Shown here in pieces: positions 1 through 7,344 of a stretch of DNA of 28,575 nt. Under the pieces are notes generated by a model. The model searched no databases. It saw only the letters and a list, made by a program, of their open reading frames with translations, and was not told the DNA's origin. The stretch covers positions 1-28,575 of the forward strand of contig JAZNTB010000024.1 in NCBI GenBank assembly GCA_045591565.1, in the 5' to 3' direction. The position numbers were made by a program, and so were the translations under genes. Numbering within the stretch: the first letter of the stretch is position 1; the number at the start of each line of letters is the position of its first letter. The stretch is from UBA1738 sp045591565 (GTDB lineage: Bacteria; Bacillota; Clostridia; UBA1381).

Positions 1-375
1 GATATATTACATCCCGAAAAAATACTCAGCTTTTACAGCTCTGACATCGGCAAGCGCATAATGAGTTGTGAAAAAGTATATCGCGAACAGCCTTTTGAGG
101 TAATGCTTCCGGCAGACCGGCTCTTTCCCGAGTTTGATAACAACGGCGAAGACAGCATAATTCTTCAGGGCGTTATCGACTGTTTCTTTGAGGAGGACGG
201 CGAACTTATACTTGTAGATTACAAGACCGACAGATATTCTGACCTATCTGAAATTCATGAAAAGTATGACATACAGCTTGAGCTTTACAGTATGGCACTT
301 GAAAAAATTATGAAAAAAAGAGTAAAAGAGAAATTTATCTATTTATTTTTTGACGATAATGTGTTACAATGTTGA
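1..375 (+). CDS. addA: AddA helicase-nuclease, C-terminal fragment
   Basis: This is the 3' end of a gene that begins upstream of the window; the frame is open from base 1 and stops with TGA at 373-375. The visible ~124 residues match the RecB-family nuclease domain at the C-terminus of AddA, the ATP-dependent helicase/exonuclease subunit of the Firmicutes AddAB (RecBCD-equivalent) recombination complex. Seen directly: a G-V-I-D segment, the metal-binding motif V-D-Y-K-T about 20 residues later, and a Q-x-x-x-Y motif (QLELY). All three are hallmarks of this nuclease fold. The next gene starts 23 nt downstream with a strong ribosome-binding site, so the two are probably co-transcribed. AddB carries a similar nuclease domain, but the V-D-Y-K-T followed by Q-x-x-x-Y close to the protein end fits AddA better. 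Confidence 0.85.
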   Translation, partial: DILHPEKILSFYSSDIGKRIMSCEKVYREQPFEVMLPADRLFPEFDNNGEDSIILQGVIDCFFEEDGELILVDYKTDRYSDLSEIHEKYDIQLELYSMALEKIMKKRVKEKFIYLFFDDNVLQC

Positions 376-398
376 TAATACTTACAAGGAGGACTACC

Positions 399-926
399 AT
401 GTCAGAAGAACAACTTATAAATGAAACATTGGAAGAGCGTTCTCACCGCCATCATCACCATCACAGCGGCAGTTCTCGATCCGGAAAGCACCGTCATTCG
501 CACCGTCATTCGCACCATCATCACCGGTCGCATCGACACCACTCCGGAAGTTTTTCTTTCAAAAATCTGGCATACAAACTCACGCCAAAGAGCTTTTCCT
601 CCACCAACCACCTCAGGAAAATTGCAACCTCTACATCATCCGCAAAGAATAACTCTTTCACCGTTACTCTCGGAAGAATTTTGTTTATACTGATAATTCT
701 TGGTGTGGTATGTTTTTCAGCAGGATATATTTTCTTTGAGGAAGAAAGTGCTATATTCAGGGCAAAAGACACACCATCTGAAAACTCACAGCTAAAGGTT
801 CAGCTCGTAAGGCTTGAAATGCAACTCGAAGATGTCGAAGCAGAGCTTGAAAGATATAAGCAAAAATACGGTGAGCTTGAGGATGTCGAAGACTCTGAAA
901 GCGATACAGAAAATACTCAAAACTAA
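399..926 (+). CDS. Histidine-rich single-pass membrane protein, unknown function
   Basis: A 175-residue protein I do not recognise as a named family. The start at 399 is chosen because AAGGAGG (386-392) lies 6 nt upstream; an upstream in-frame ATG at 369 lacks a site and lies inside addA. Residues 16-48 hold 17 histidines mixed with Arg, Ser and Gly. A basic, Ser/Thr-rich linker follows (about 51-88), then one hydrophobic segment (about 92-113), then a charged heptad-like helix (about 126-162) and an acidic tail. The flanking charges suggest a cytoplasmic His-rich N-terminus and an outside coiled coil, with a DivIC/FtsL-like size but no recognisable signature. The His cluster could bind Zn, Ni or Co; that is inference. 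It follows addA closely and ends at a strong terminator. Confidence 0.8.
   Translation: MSEEQLINETLEERSHRHHHHHSGSSRSGKHRHSHRHSHHHHRSHRHHSGSFSFKNLAYKLTPKSFSSTNHLRKIATSTSSAKNNSFTVTLGRILFILIILGVVCFSAGYIFFEEESAIFRAKDTPSENSQLKVQLVRLEMQLEDVEAELERYKQKYGELEDVEDSESDTENTQN
489..512 (+). repeat. 12-nt tandem repeat coding HRHS
   Basis: The 12-mer CACCGTCATTCG occurs twice in perfect tandem, followed by degenerate CAC/CAT-rich units to about 545. It encodes part of the His-rich stretch. The unit length is a multiple of three, so slippage would lengthen or shorten the His tract without breaking the frame. Confidence 0.85.
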
Positions 927-969
927 AAGATGCGGCGAAAAAAACTAATTGTTTTTTCGCCGCATCTTT
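926..969. terminator. Bidirectional intrinsic terminator
   Basis: An 18-bp perfect inverted repeat (926-943 with 952-969) around an 8-nt loop, with a GC core GATGCGGCG flanked by A and T runs. The A run on one side and T run on the other let it work in both directions. It sits between the converging His-rich gene (+) and the transglutaminase-like gene (-), so it probably serves both. Confidence 0.9.
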
Positions 970-996
970 GCAGTCCAAACTATTTCCCATCCCTGT

Positions 997-2454
997 TTAT
1001 TTTATTTCTATCCCCTCACACAAAGGTTGCTGCGTACCATTTTTCCATGCAAATAGTTTCAATTTATAGCTTGTTATAGGAAGTGACAGATTGTTTGTTA
1101 TCTCACACTCTCCAATCGCATCTATGTTCCATTTTCCTATTTTTAAAAGCTGGTCACCTTGATACAAAACCCCTCGCACATTCGGTGCCTCACTAATTTC
1201 CTCATTGGCAAAGAAACGAATACTTTTCGTAACGGTTCCATTCGATTCTGATGTATCAACATCAGATGCAATTAAACCATAGGATTTGACTGTATTTGAA
1301 TAAAACATCGGATATCCTGTTATGGCGCATATCACGCCCTTGACCGTATCATCATACATTCGCAACGCCCATACATCAACTACATATCTTCCGTTTTTGT
1401 AAGCTATATTACCAAACCATCCGCCATACTCATTTTTTCCGCTGAATATATGTCCGCTTTCATATCTTGTATCGTCACAGGCTATTGCCTCTCCGTCATA
1501 ACAGTAATATCCCCACTCTGCAGGGGAATGGTCCTGCATAGAAGAGTCTGACACCATAAAATAATCATGCAAACACTTGTCTGCAAGCACGATATTACCG
1601 TCTGCATCCTTTGTTCCCACATCCGGATCATTCCATGTTTCATCAAGGTGATACCACTCTCCGCCCAGCTTTATCATATTCCATACATGTCCATCATTGT
1701 AGCAGAACGCCGACTCAAAATCATCTTCTCCGCAGACCTTGGCAAGTCTTGTGTAAATAGCGTTAAGTGCAATTGCATTTCCCTGACATACCGCATTGTC
1801 CTCTAAAAGAAGTCGGTACGCAGTATAAATGGAATAATCCTCGCCAGTAAGGCTCTCTCCATTCTGCTTTTTTTCATTGAATTCATTAAGCTCCGCCGTA
1901 GCGTACCTGCACCGTCTTGCCATTTCGTCATGAATTACAAGCATCTTCCCCACAAAATCCGGGGCTTCCGCCGCAACCTCAAGATACATATCAATTTTAG
2001 CGTCCATTTCTGCCCTTGCTGTCTCGTCCGCCTCTTTGGAATCGAGTATATAATGCGGCTCAATCCTTGTGATAATTCCGCCGCTGTGGTAGGGAAGAAA
2101 TCCTGTAGCACAAATAATCTCATAATTTCCGTAAATAACATCACAAAGTGCATCCAAAACAGTCTGCGCACCTGCCTCAGTCGCCGGTATTCTGAAACTC
2201 GATATATTAATGGATTCCTGATGTTCAAGCAATCCTTCCTCCAGAACATCAAAAAGCGTTAACTCTTCCGCCGCCGCGCTGTATCGAACTTCAAAAAATC
2301 CGGAAAGTTCATCATCTCGATATTCTTCCACAATTTCTATTTTTCCGCCCAATGGTTTTTCCAAGATGCTGACAACTTCATTCTGCGCATAAGCCGGCAA
2401 CGCTGTCATTGCGATAGCTGCCATACAAAACAGCGCCAGAAATTTCTTCAACAC
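997..2454 (-). CDS. Secreted transglutaminase-like domain protein
   Basis: A 485-residue protein with a clear signal peptide: basic MLKK, a hydrophobic core, and a cleavage site after A-Y-A near residue 23. The centre carries a transglutaminase/protease-like core with a visible triad: Cys223 in A-V-C-Q-G, His256 in D-G-H-V-W-N and Asp271 in Y-H-L-D-E-T-W. In this superfamily such a triad supports cysteine peptidase or acyl-transfer chemistry, often on cell-wall or surface proteins. The N-terminal ~150 and C-terminal ~190 residues are not recognised; the C-terminal part looks beta-rich and could be a binding domain. The start used is GTG with AGGTGAG just upstream. A TTG one codon in (2451) has better spacing and cannot be excluded. 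It is a single-gene unit with its own promoter. The substrate is unknown. Confidence 0.85.
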   Translation of the reverse strand: MLKKFLALFCMAAIAMTALPAYAQNEVVSILEKPLGGKIEIVEEYRDDELSGFFEVRYSAAAEELTLFDVLEEGLLEHQESINISSFRIPATEAGAQTVLDALCDVIYGNYEIICATGFLPYHSGGIITRIEPHYILDSKEADETARAEMDAKIDMYLEVAAEAPDFVGKMLVIHDEMARRCRYATAELNEFNEKKQNGESLTGEDYSIYTAYRLLLEDNAVCQGNAIALNAIYTRLAKVCGEDDFESAFCYNDGHVWNMIKLGGEWYHLDETWNDPDVGTKDADGNIVLADKCLHDYFMVSDSSMQDHSPAEWGYYCYDGEAIACDDTRYESGHIFSGKNEYGGWFGNIAYKNGRYVVDVWALRMYDDTVKGVICAITGYPMFYSNTVKSYGLIASDVDTSESNGTVTKSIRFFANEEISEAPNVRGVLYQGDQLLKIGKWNIDAIGECEITNNLSLPITSYKLKLFAWKNGTQQPLCEGIEIK

Positions 2455-2483
2455 ATTCTCACCTCTTACTTCAGTATGATTTC

Positions 2484-2512
2484 ATTCTACACCTATTTAG
2501 CAAACATTTCAA
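2484..2512 (-). promoter_or_regulatory. SigA-type promoter of the transglutaminase-like gene
   Basis: On the minus strand, TTGAAA (2512-2507) and TAGAAT (2489-2484) are separated by exactly 17 nt, placing transcription start about 25 nt before the start codon. This promoter lies just downstream of the murG terminator, so the gene is independent of the dcw operon. Confidence 0.75.
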
Positions 2513-2522
2513 CCGTTAGGCT

Positions 2523-2550
2523 AAAAAATCCCCTTCAAAGGGGATTTTTT
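2523..2550 (-). terminator. Terminator of the dcw operon
   Basis: An 11-bp perfect stem (2523-2533 with 2540-2550) with a 6-nt loop and a U-run on the minus strand. The stem begins inside the murG stop codon (TAA, 2551-2549), so the operon ends immediately after translation of murG. Confidence 0.9.
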
Positions 2551-3655
2551 ACCTTATTATCTTTTTAATAACACTGTATATTTCCTCAAGAGCATCGGTT
2601 TTGGCAAGCTTTTTGACATTTTTGCTCATATCGGAAAGTGCCGGTTTGTCAAGCGTCATTTCGATTATTTTATCGTACAGAATATCGGATGTCAAAATAT
2701 CCTCCGTTATAACCGTCGCTGCGCCGTTTCTTTCAAATTCGCGTGCGTTTTGTTCCTGATGGTTTCGCACCACATTCGGTGATGGTATGAGTATCGATGG
2801 TTTTCCAAGAGCCGCAATTTCGGAAATAGTAATTGCTCCGGCTCTTGACACTACAAGGTCTGCCGCCGCCATAACCGTACTCATATTATTTATATAAGGT
2901 ACAACCTTTATTTCGTCAGTAGTTTCTATGCCTTCTGATGCAAGTCTTCCTGCAACATCAGCATAGTTTCTGTCGCCTGTACCGAACAGCAGACTTATCT
3001 GTTTATCCTCTGCCGCTTTTTTAAGAACGCCAATCATTGTTTCGTTGATTTTGGCAGCACCAAGACTTCCCCCGAACACAAGTACAAACGGCTTTTCGGA
3101 AATTCCCAGCTCTGCGCGTGACTTTTCCTTATCTGCCGAAAGGATTTCGCCTCTCACAGGGTTTCCGGTAACAACGCACTTTTGCTTATTCTTAAGATGA
3201 TGAATGGTCTCAGGAAAGCTCACCGCAACATAGTCCACATACTTCTCTGAGCCTTTTACGGTAAGTCCCGGATATACATTCTGTTCATGTATTATAGCCG
3301 GTACGCCTGCCTTTTTTGCCGCCATACTGACAGGCCCCGAAACATATCCTCCGGTACATACAACAGCGTCCGGCGCAAATTCCTTTATAATACGCCTGCA
3401 GTCATTTTTCGCCTTTTGCAGCTTGAAAAGAACAGAAACATTCTTCAAAAGATTTTTTCTGTTAAATCCACGGATATCAATATATTTGATTTTATATCCC
3501 GCTGCCGGAACGAGTTTTTTCTCAAGACCACGCTCAGTTCCTATAAAAAGTGCCTCAAAATCAGGCTCGTTTTTCTTTAAGTGATCAGCAATAGACAGAG
3601 CAGGATTTATATGCCCTGCCGTGCCGCCGCCTGCAAATAAAACTTTCACACTCAT
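2549..3655 (-). CDS. murG: MurG, lipid II-forming GlcNAc transferase
   Basis: Undecaprenyl-diphospho-muramoylpentapeptide beta-N-acetylglucosaminyltransferase. It transfers GlcNAc from UDP-GlcNAc to lipid I on the cytoplasmic face of the membrane, making lipid II. Its 368 residues match the usual MurG length. Seen: the N-terminal glycine-rich loop F-A-G-G-G-T-A-G-H-I-N-P, the H-E-Q-N motif (I-I-H-E-Q-N-V-Y-P-G), the second glycine-rich loop G-G-S-L-G-A, and a C-terminal V-S-R-A-G-A-I-T-I-S-E segment for UDP-GlcNAc binding. ATG at 3655 has AAAGGAATG upstream. It is the last gene of the dcw operon, 9 nt after ftsW, and its stop overlaps the terminator. Confidence 0.97.
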   Translation of the reverse strand: MSVKVLFAGGGTAGHINPALSIADHLKKNEPDFEALFIGTERGLEKKLVPAAGYKIKYIDIRGFNRKNLLKNVSVLFKLQKAKNDCRRIIKEFAPDAVVCTGGYVSGPVSMAAKKAGVPAIIHEQNVYPGLTVKGSEKYVDYVAVSFPETIHHLKNKQKCVVTGNPVRGEILSADKEKSRAELGISEKPFVLVFGGSLGAAKINETMIGVLKKAAEDKQISLLFGTGDRNYADVAGRLASEGIETTDEIKVVPYINNMSTVMAAADLVVSRAGAITISEIAALGKPSILIPSPNVVRNHQEQNAREFERNGAATVITEDILTSDILYDKIIEMTLDKPALSDMSKNVKKLAKTDALEEIYSVIKKIIR

Positions 3656-3664
3656 TCATTCCTT

Positions 3665-4924
3665 TCAGGTGTTTTTGGAGGAATACCTCGATACACTAAG
3701 CACAATGCCCATTTCTGCTAAAAGTATCATAATCGCCGTACCTCCATAGCTGAAGAAAGGCAGTGATACACCGGTATTTGGCATTGAGGATGTCGCAACC
3801 GCAATATTCAAAATAGTCTGTATTCCAACCTGTGCCATAATTCCTACAACCATTAACGACCCGAAGGTGTCAGTAGTCTCCATGGAAATCTTAAGTCCTC
3901 TTATAATCAGCCCCATAAACAGTGCAATGATAAACGCCGCACCGATTAGTCCAAGCTCCTCGCAGACAACTGCAAAAATAAAGTCATTGTACGGCTCAGG
4001 AAGATATGAGAATTTCTGCACACTCTGCCCCAGACCTTTGCCGAAAATTCCGCCGGAGCCTATTGCATAAAGGGATTGAAGTGTCTGGTATCCTGTTCCC
4101 AGCTTATCCTCAAACGGGTGCAAAAAGCTCGTAACTCGTGCCATTCTCACTTCATCAAACTGCAAGAACAGCAAGAGCGCTGCAAATGCCGCAGTTCCGC
4201 CGCCGCAGATAAGCTTGACGCTCGCTCCGCCCACAAGCATTATGCAGACCGCAATTCCGCAAAGAACAATTGTTCCGGAAAGGTGGGTTTCAAGCATCAT
4301 AAGTATCGCAACTACACCTATCCACGCGCCGTATTTGACCAGTCCGTTCGGTTTATTTATATCGTATCTCCTGTCCTCAATAAGTGCCGCAAAGAACATT
4401 GAAACGGCAAGCTTTGTTATCTCAGAGGGCTGGAATTCCATAACAATCAAGTTTATCCAGCGTCTTGAGCCGTTATGCGAAACGCCTATTCCGGGGAAAA
4501 AAACAAGTCCAAGCATCGCTATACATACTATCATGAAAAGCGGTGCAAACCTCTTGTATTTTCTGTAATCTATATATGACAGCCCTATCATGAGAGCAAC
4601 ACCAACCGCAACATATGCAAACTGCCTTATAAAGAAGTGGTAGCTTCTTCCGAATTTAACATCTGCTGTCGGTGTTGATGCAGACAGCAGCATAATCAGT
4701 CCAAATGCGGTAAGTACACCCACGAGCAGCAGAAATGTGTAATCCAGCTCCCCTGCCTTTCGGTCAGAGGCAAAGATATTGTTGATAAAACCGGTTCTCT
4801 GCTTTTTGGTAACAGGTCGTCTTGCCACTCTCGCCTGAGTTCCCCCGCCCTTTACCTTTACGCGGCCTTGTACGGCTTTATTTCTTTTTGTTGTTCTGTT
4901 TGGATGAACAGCTTTTATAGCCAT
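3665..4924 (-). CDS. ftsW: FtsW/SpoVE-type SEDS peptidoglycan glycosyltransferase
   Basis: A SEDS-family integral membrane protein that polymerises lipid II at the division septum with its partner class B PBP. The 419-residue model starts at ATG 4924, which has GGAAG 7 nt upstream. A longer frame to 4975 would overlap mraY and has no site. About ten membrane segments follow residue 60. Family signatures include the C-terminal P-N-T-G-V-S-L-P-F-F-S-Y-G-G. Unusual is a ~55-residue N-terminal tail with 14 Lys/Arg and no acidic residue before position 54. The gene is in the dcw operon between mraY and murG, where murD would often also be present but is not. Sequence alone does not separate FtsW from the sporulation paralogue SpoVE; position in the cluster favours a division role. 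Confidence 0.92.
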   Translation of the reverse strand: MAIKAVHPNRTTKRNKAVQGRVKVKGGGTQARVARRPVTKKQRTGFINNIFASDRKAGELDYTFLLLVGVLTAFGLIMLLSASTPTADVKFGRSYHFFIRQFAYVAVGVALMIGLSYIDYRKYKRFAPLFMIVCIAMLGLVFFPGIGVSHNGSRRWINLIVMEFQPSEITKLAVSMFFAALIEDRRYDINKPNGLVKYGAWIGVVAILMMLETHLSGTIVLCGIAVCIMLVGGASVKLICGGGTAAFAALLLFLQFDEVRMARVTSFLHPFEDKLGTGYQTLQSLYAIGSGGIFGKGLGQSVQKFSYLPEPYNDFIFAVVCEELGLIGAAFIIALFMGLIIRGLKISMETTDTFGSLMVVGIMAQVGIQTILNIAVATSSMPNTGVSLPFFSYGGTAIMILLAEMGIVLSVSRYSSKNT

Positions 4925-4952
4925 CGTTATCTTCCTTTCAAAATCTATCGCA

Positions 4953-5972
4953 TCAGCATGCCGGCAAAATCGCAAACACTGAAATTATACATAAAATCAC
5001 CGTAACCAAAGCGAACACTGAAACAATTTTAGTTTCCTTCCATCCGCACATCTCAAAGTGATGGTGAATAGGTGCCATCTTGAATATACGCTTTTTAGTC
5101 AGCTTATAGCTTGCCACCTGAAGTATTACAGACAGCGTTTCAAACAGGTAAACAAATCCTGCTATTATTAAAATCAGCGGCATTTTAAGTCCTATTGCAA
5201 GCACCGAGATACTTCCGCCCAAAAACAGCGAGCCGGTATCCCCCATAAATACCTTTGCAGGATGACGGTTAAATATCAAAAACGCAAGACATCCGCCAAG
5301 AAGTGCCATTGCAAATATCACTGAAATACTATCCGTCGCAAGAACTCCCGCTATTGCAAAAAACAGCGCAACAACACTTGTTATGCTTGTAGCAAGACCA
5401 TCTAAGCCGTCGGTTAGGTTAACAGCATTCACAGTTCCCGTTACTACGAAAAGAATGAATATAATATACGCCCACCACGGAATTTCAAAGGTCCTTTCAA
5501 CAAATGGTATGATAATTTCCGTATCAAGATTTCCGGTTTCCTTAAGTACAATAATATATATAACCGAAAGTATCGCCTGAAGCGCAAACTTCTGTTTTGC
5601 GGTAAGTCCAAGATTACGCTTTTTTACAACCTTTACATAGTCATCAACAAAACCGATAACGCCAAATCCCGTTGCGACAATGAGCATCATTATAAGGCGG
5701 ATGTTAATCCCTTCTGCCAAAAGCGCAATTGCCACTGAAACTGCTATACCTATTATGAACATCATTCCGCCCATAGTCGGTGTTCCGGCTTTTTTCTTGT
5801 GCCAGTTCGGGCCTATTTCGAGAATTTGCTGTCCGAATTTCAGCCTTGTAAGCCACGGGATGAGAACCGGTCCCAAAACAGCGGTTACTCCAAAGGCTAT
5901 CAGCATCGGAAGTACAAAAATCCACAGGCTTCCCGAAGTTTTTTCTATCTGTATAAAAAAGTTTTCAATCAT
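4953..5972 (-). CDS. mraY: MraY, phospho-MurNAc-pentapeptide transferase
   Basis: It transfers phospho-MurNAc-pentapeptide from UDP to undecaprenyl phosphate, giving lipid I, the first membrane step of peptidoglycan synthesis. The 339-residue polytopic protein shows family signatures: K-A-G-T-P-T-M-G-G, F-V-D-D-Y (Asp-Asp pair), the N-A-V-N-L-T-D-G-L-D-G loop, G-D-T-G-S-L-F-L-G-G, and the cytoplasmic A-P-I-H-H-H-F-E histidine motif. These together are specific for MraY rather than TagO/WecA relatives. Its ATG overlaps the murF stop by one base (TAATG), and its ribosome-binding site GGAGAGG lies inside murF, so translation is probably coupled. Confidence 0.97.
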   Translation of the reverse strand: MIENFFIQIEKTSGSLWIFVLPMLIAFGVTAVLGPVLIPWLTRLKFGQQILEIGPNWHKKKAGTPTMGGMMFIIGIAVSVAIALLAEGINIRLIMMLIVATGFGVIGFVDDYVKVVKKRNLGLTAKQKFALQAILSVIYIIVLKETGNLDTEIIIPFVERTFEIPWWAYIIFILFVVTGTVNAVNLTDGLDGLATSITSVVALFFAIAGVLATDSISVIFAMALLGGCLAFLIFNRHPAKVFMGDTGSLFLGGSISVLAIGLKMPLILIIAGFVYLFETLSVILQVASYKLTKKRIFKMAPIHHHFEMCGWKETKIVSVFALVTVILCIISVFAILPAC

Positions 5973-7342
5973 TAAAGTTCCTCTCCTTCATAAAGCAGAG
6001 CATTAACAATGTGCTCGAAATGCATTCCGCGTGAAGCCTTTACCAGAATACAATCCCCATCCCGCTTAAACTTCTGCAAAAATTCTATGGTCTCGTATAC
6101 ATCACCAAATCTTGTGATATCACTAATTCCCGAAACCTGCGCACCGTCTGCAATAAACTGCGATACCTCTCCGACAGTTATTAAGGCATCAATACCCCGA
6201 ATGCTTTTTCCAACTTCAAAAAGTGCATCCCTTGCAAAATCGCCCATTTCAAACACATCGCCCAAAACCGCAATCTTTCGCTTTGCATCAGTATCGGCAA
6301 GTACCTTTACTGCGGCACGAATCGAGTCAGGCGACGCGTTATAACAGTCATTTATTACCGTCACTCCGTCCTTTTCCGTTATTTCCATGCGCATATTTGT
6401 AGGTGTGAACTCACGAATTCCGTCTGCAATATCTGCCATAGACACACCATAGTGTCTGCCTACGCAAATTGCAGCAAGGGCGTTATACACATTGTGACCG
6501 CCCGGAACCCTGACTGTAATTTCATAGCTTTCACCTTCTATTGTAACGGTAAACCTTGTTCCGTTTATGCCAAGGTTTTCTATATTTTCTGCTACAAGGT
6601 CACAGTTTTTATTTTCTATTCCACAGGTTAAAACTCTGCACTTATCAAATGGGCGTGCAAGGAATTTGTCATCACCGTTTACTACTAAGAGATTATCCTC
6701 CTCAAAAAAATCACAAATCTGCATTTTTGAAAGGTATATATTTTCCTGAGAGCCGAGATTTTCTATATGCGACATCCCGATATTTGTTATAACCGCCACA
6801 TCAGGTCTTGCGATGGAAGCCAGATAATTAATCTCACCCATATGCGACATTCCCATCTCAAGAACTGCCATTTCGTGCTTTTTTTCAAGGCGGAAAACAG
6901 TTATTGGAAGACCTATGTCGTTATTGAAGTTTCCCTGCGTCTTTAAAGTGTTATATTTCATTGCAAGGACTGCAGAAATCATATCCTTGGTTGTAGTCTT
7001 TCCTACGCTTCCCGTAATTGCCACCGTCGGAAGCTTATATTTTTGCTTGTAATATCTTGCGATATCGCCAAAGGCAATACGCGTATCTTCTACCTTTACA
7101 ATGTTTTTTCCGGAAAACGCAGGGATATCCTTATGCGTTATAACCGCATCGGCACCGCCTGCAAACGCAGAGGCAATATAGTCATGTCCGTCATTGTTTT
7201 CGCCGACAATCGGCACAAACAGCATATTCGCACCTGCATTTCTCGAGTCGGTAGTGATTTCCGATATTTCAAAATCAGGAGTTCCCGAGATAAGAGTTCC
7301 GCCCGTTGCTATTAAAATGTCATTTATATTCAGTCTCTGCAT
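5972..7342 (-). CDS. murF: MurF, UDP-MurNAc-tripeptide D-Ala-D-Ala ligase
   Basis: An ATP-dependent Mur ligase that adds D-Ala-D-Ala to UDP-MurNAc-tripeptide, completing the pentapeptide in the cytoplasm. At 456 residues it has normal length. Seen: the ATP-binding loop A-I-T-G-S-V-G-K-T-T-T-K-D (G-x-x-G-K-T/S-T), a central ligase motif with H-x-x-x-x-G-S (S-H-I-E-N-L-G-S), and the C-terminal N-D-C-Y-N-A-S-P-D-S typical of MurF. It starts 2 nt after murE; its ribosome-binding site GGGAGAG is formed by the last codons of murE, and its stop overlaps the mraY start. Confidence 0.97.
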   Translation of the reverse strand: MQRLNINDILIATGGTLISGTPDFEISEITTDSRNAGANMLFVPIVGENNDGHDYIASAFAGGADAVITHKDIPAFSGKNIVKVEDTRIAFGDIARYYKQKYKLPTVAITGSVGKTTTKDMISAVLAMKYNTLKTQGNFNNDIGLPITVFRLEKKHEMAVLEMGMSHMGEINYLASIARPDVAVITNIGMSHIENLGSQENIYLSKMQICDFFEEDNLLVVNGDDKFLARPFDKCRVLTCGIENKNCDLVAENIENLGINGTRFTVTIEGESYEITVRVPGGHNVYNALAAICVGRHYGVSMADIADGIREFTPTNMRMEITEKDGVTVINDCYNASPDSIRAAVKVLADTDAKRKIAVLGDVFEMGDFARDALFEVGKSIRGIDALITVGEVSQFIADGAQVSGISDITRFGDVYETIEFLQKFKRDGDCILVKASRGMHFEHIVNALLYEGEEL

Positions 7343-7344
7343 AA

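Noticed and set aside
402..693. Overlapping frames on both strands of the His-rich gene
   Set aside because: They arise from the CAC/CAT repeats; only the frame from 399 has a ribosome-binding site and a coherent TM plus coiled-coil layout.
4925..4975. Longer FtsW start overlapping mraY
   Set aside because: No ribosome-binding site, overlaps the end of mraY, and ATG 4924 has a well-spaced site.
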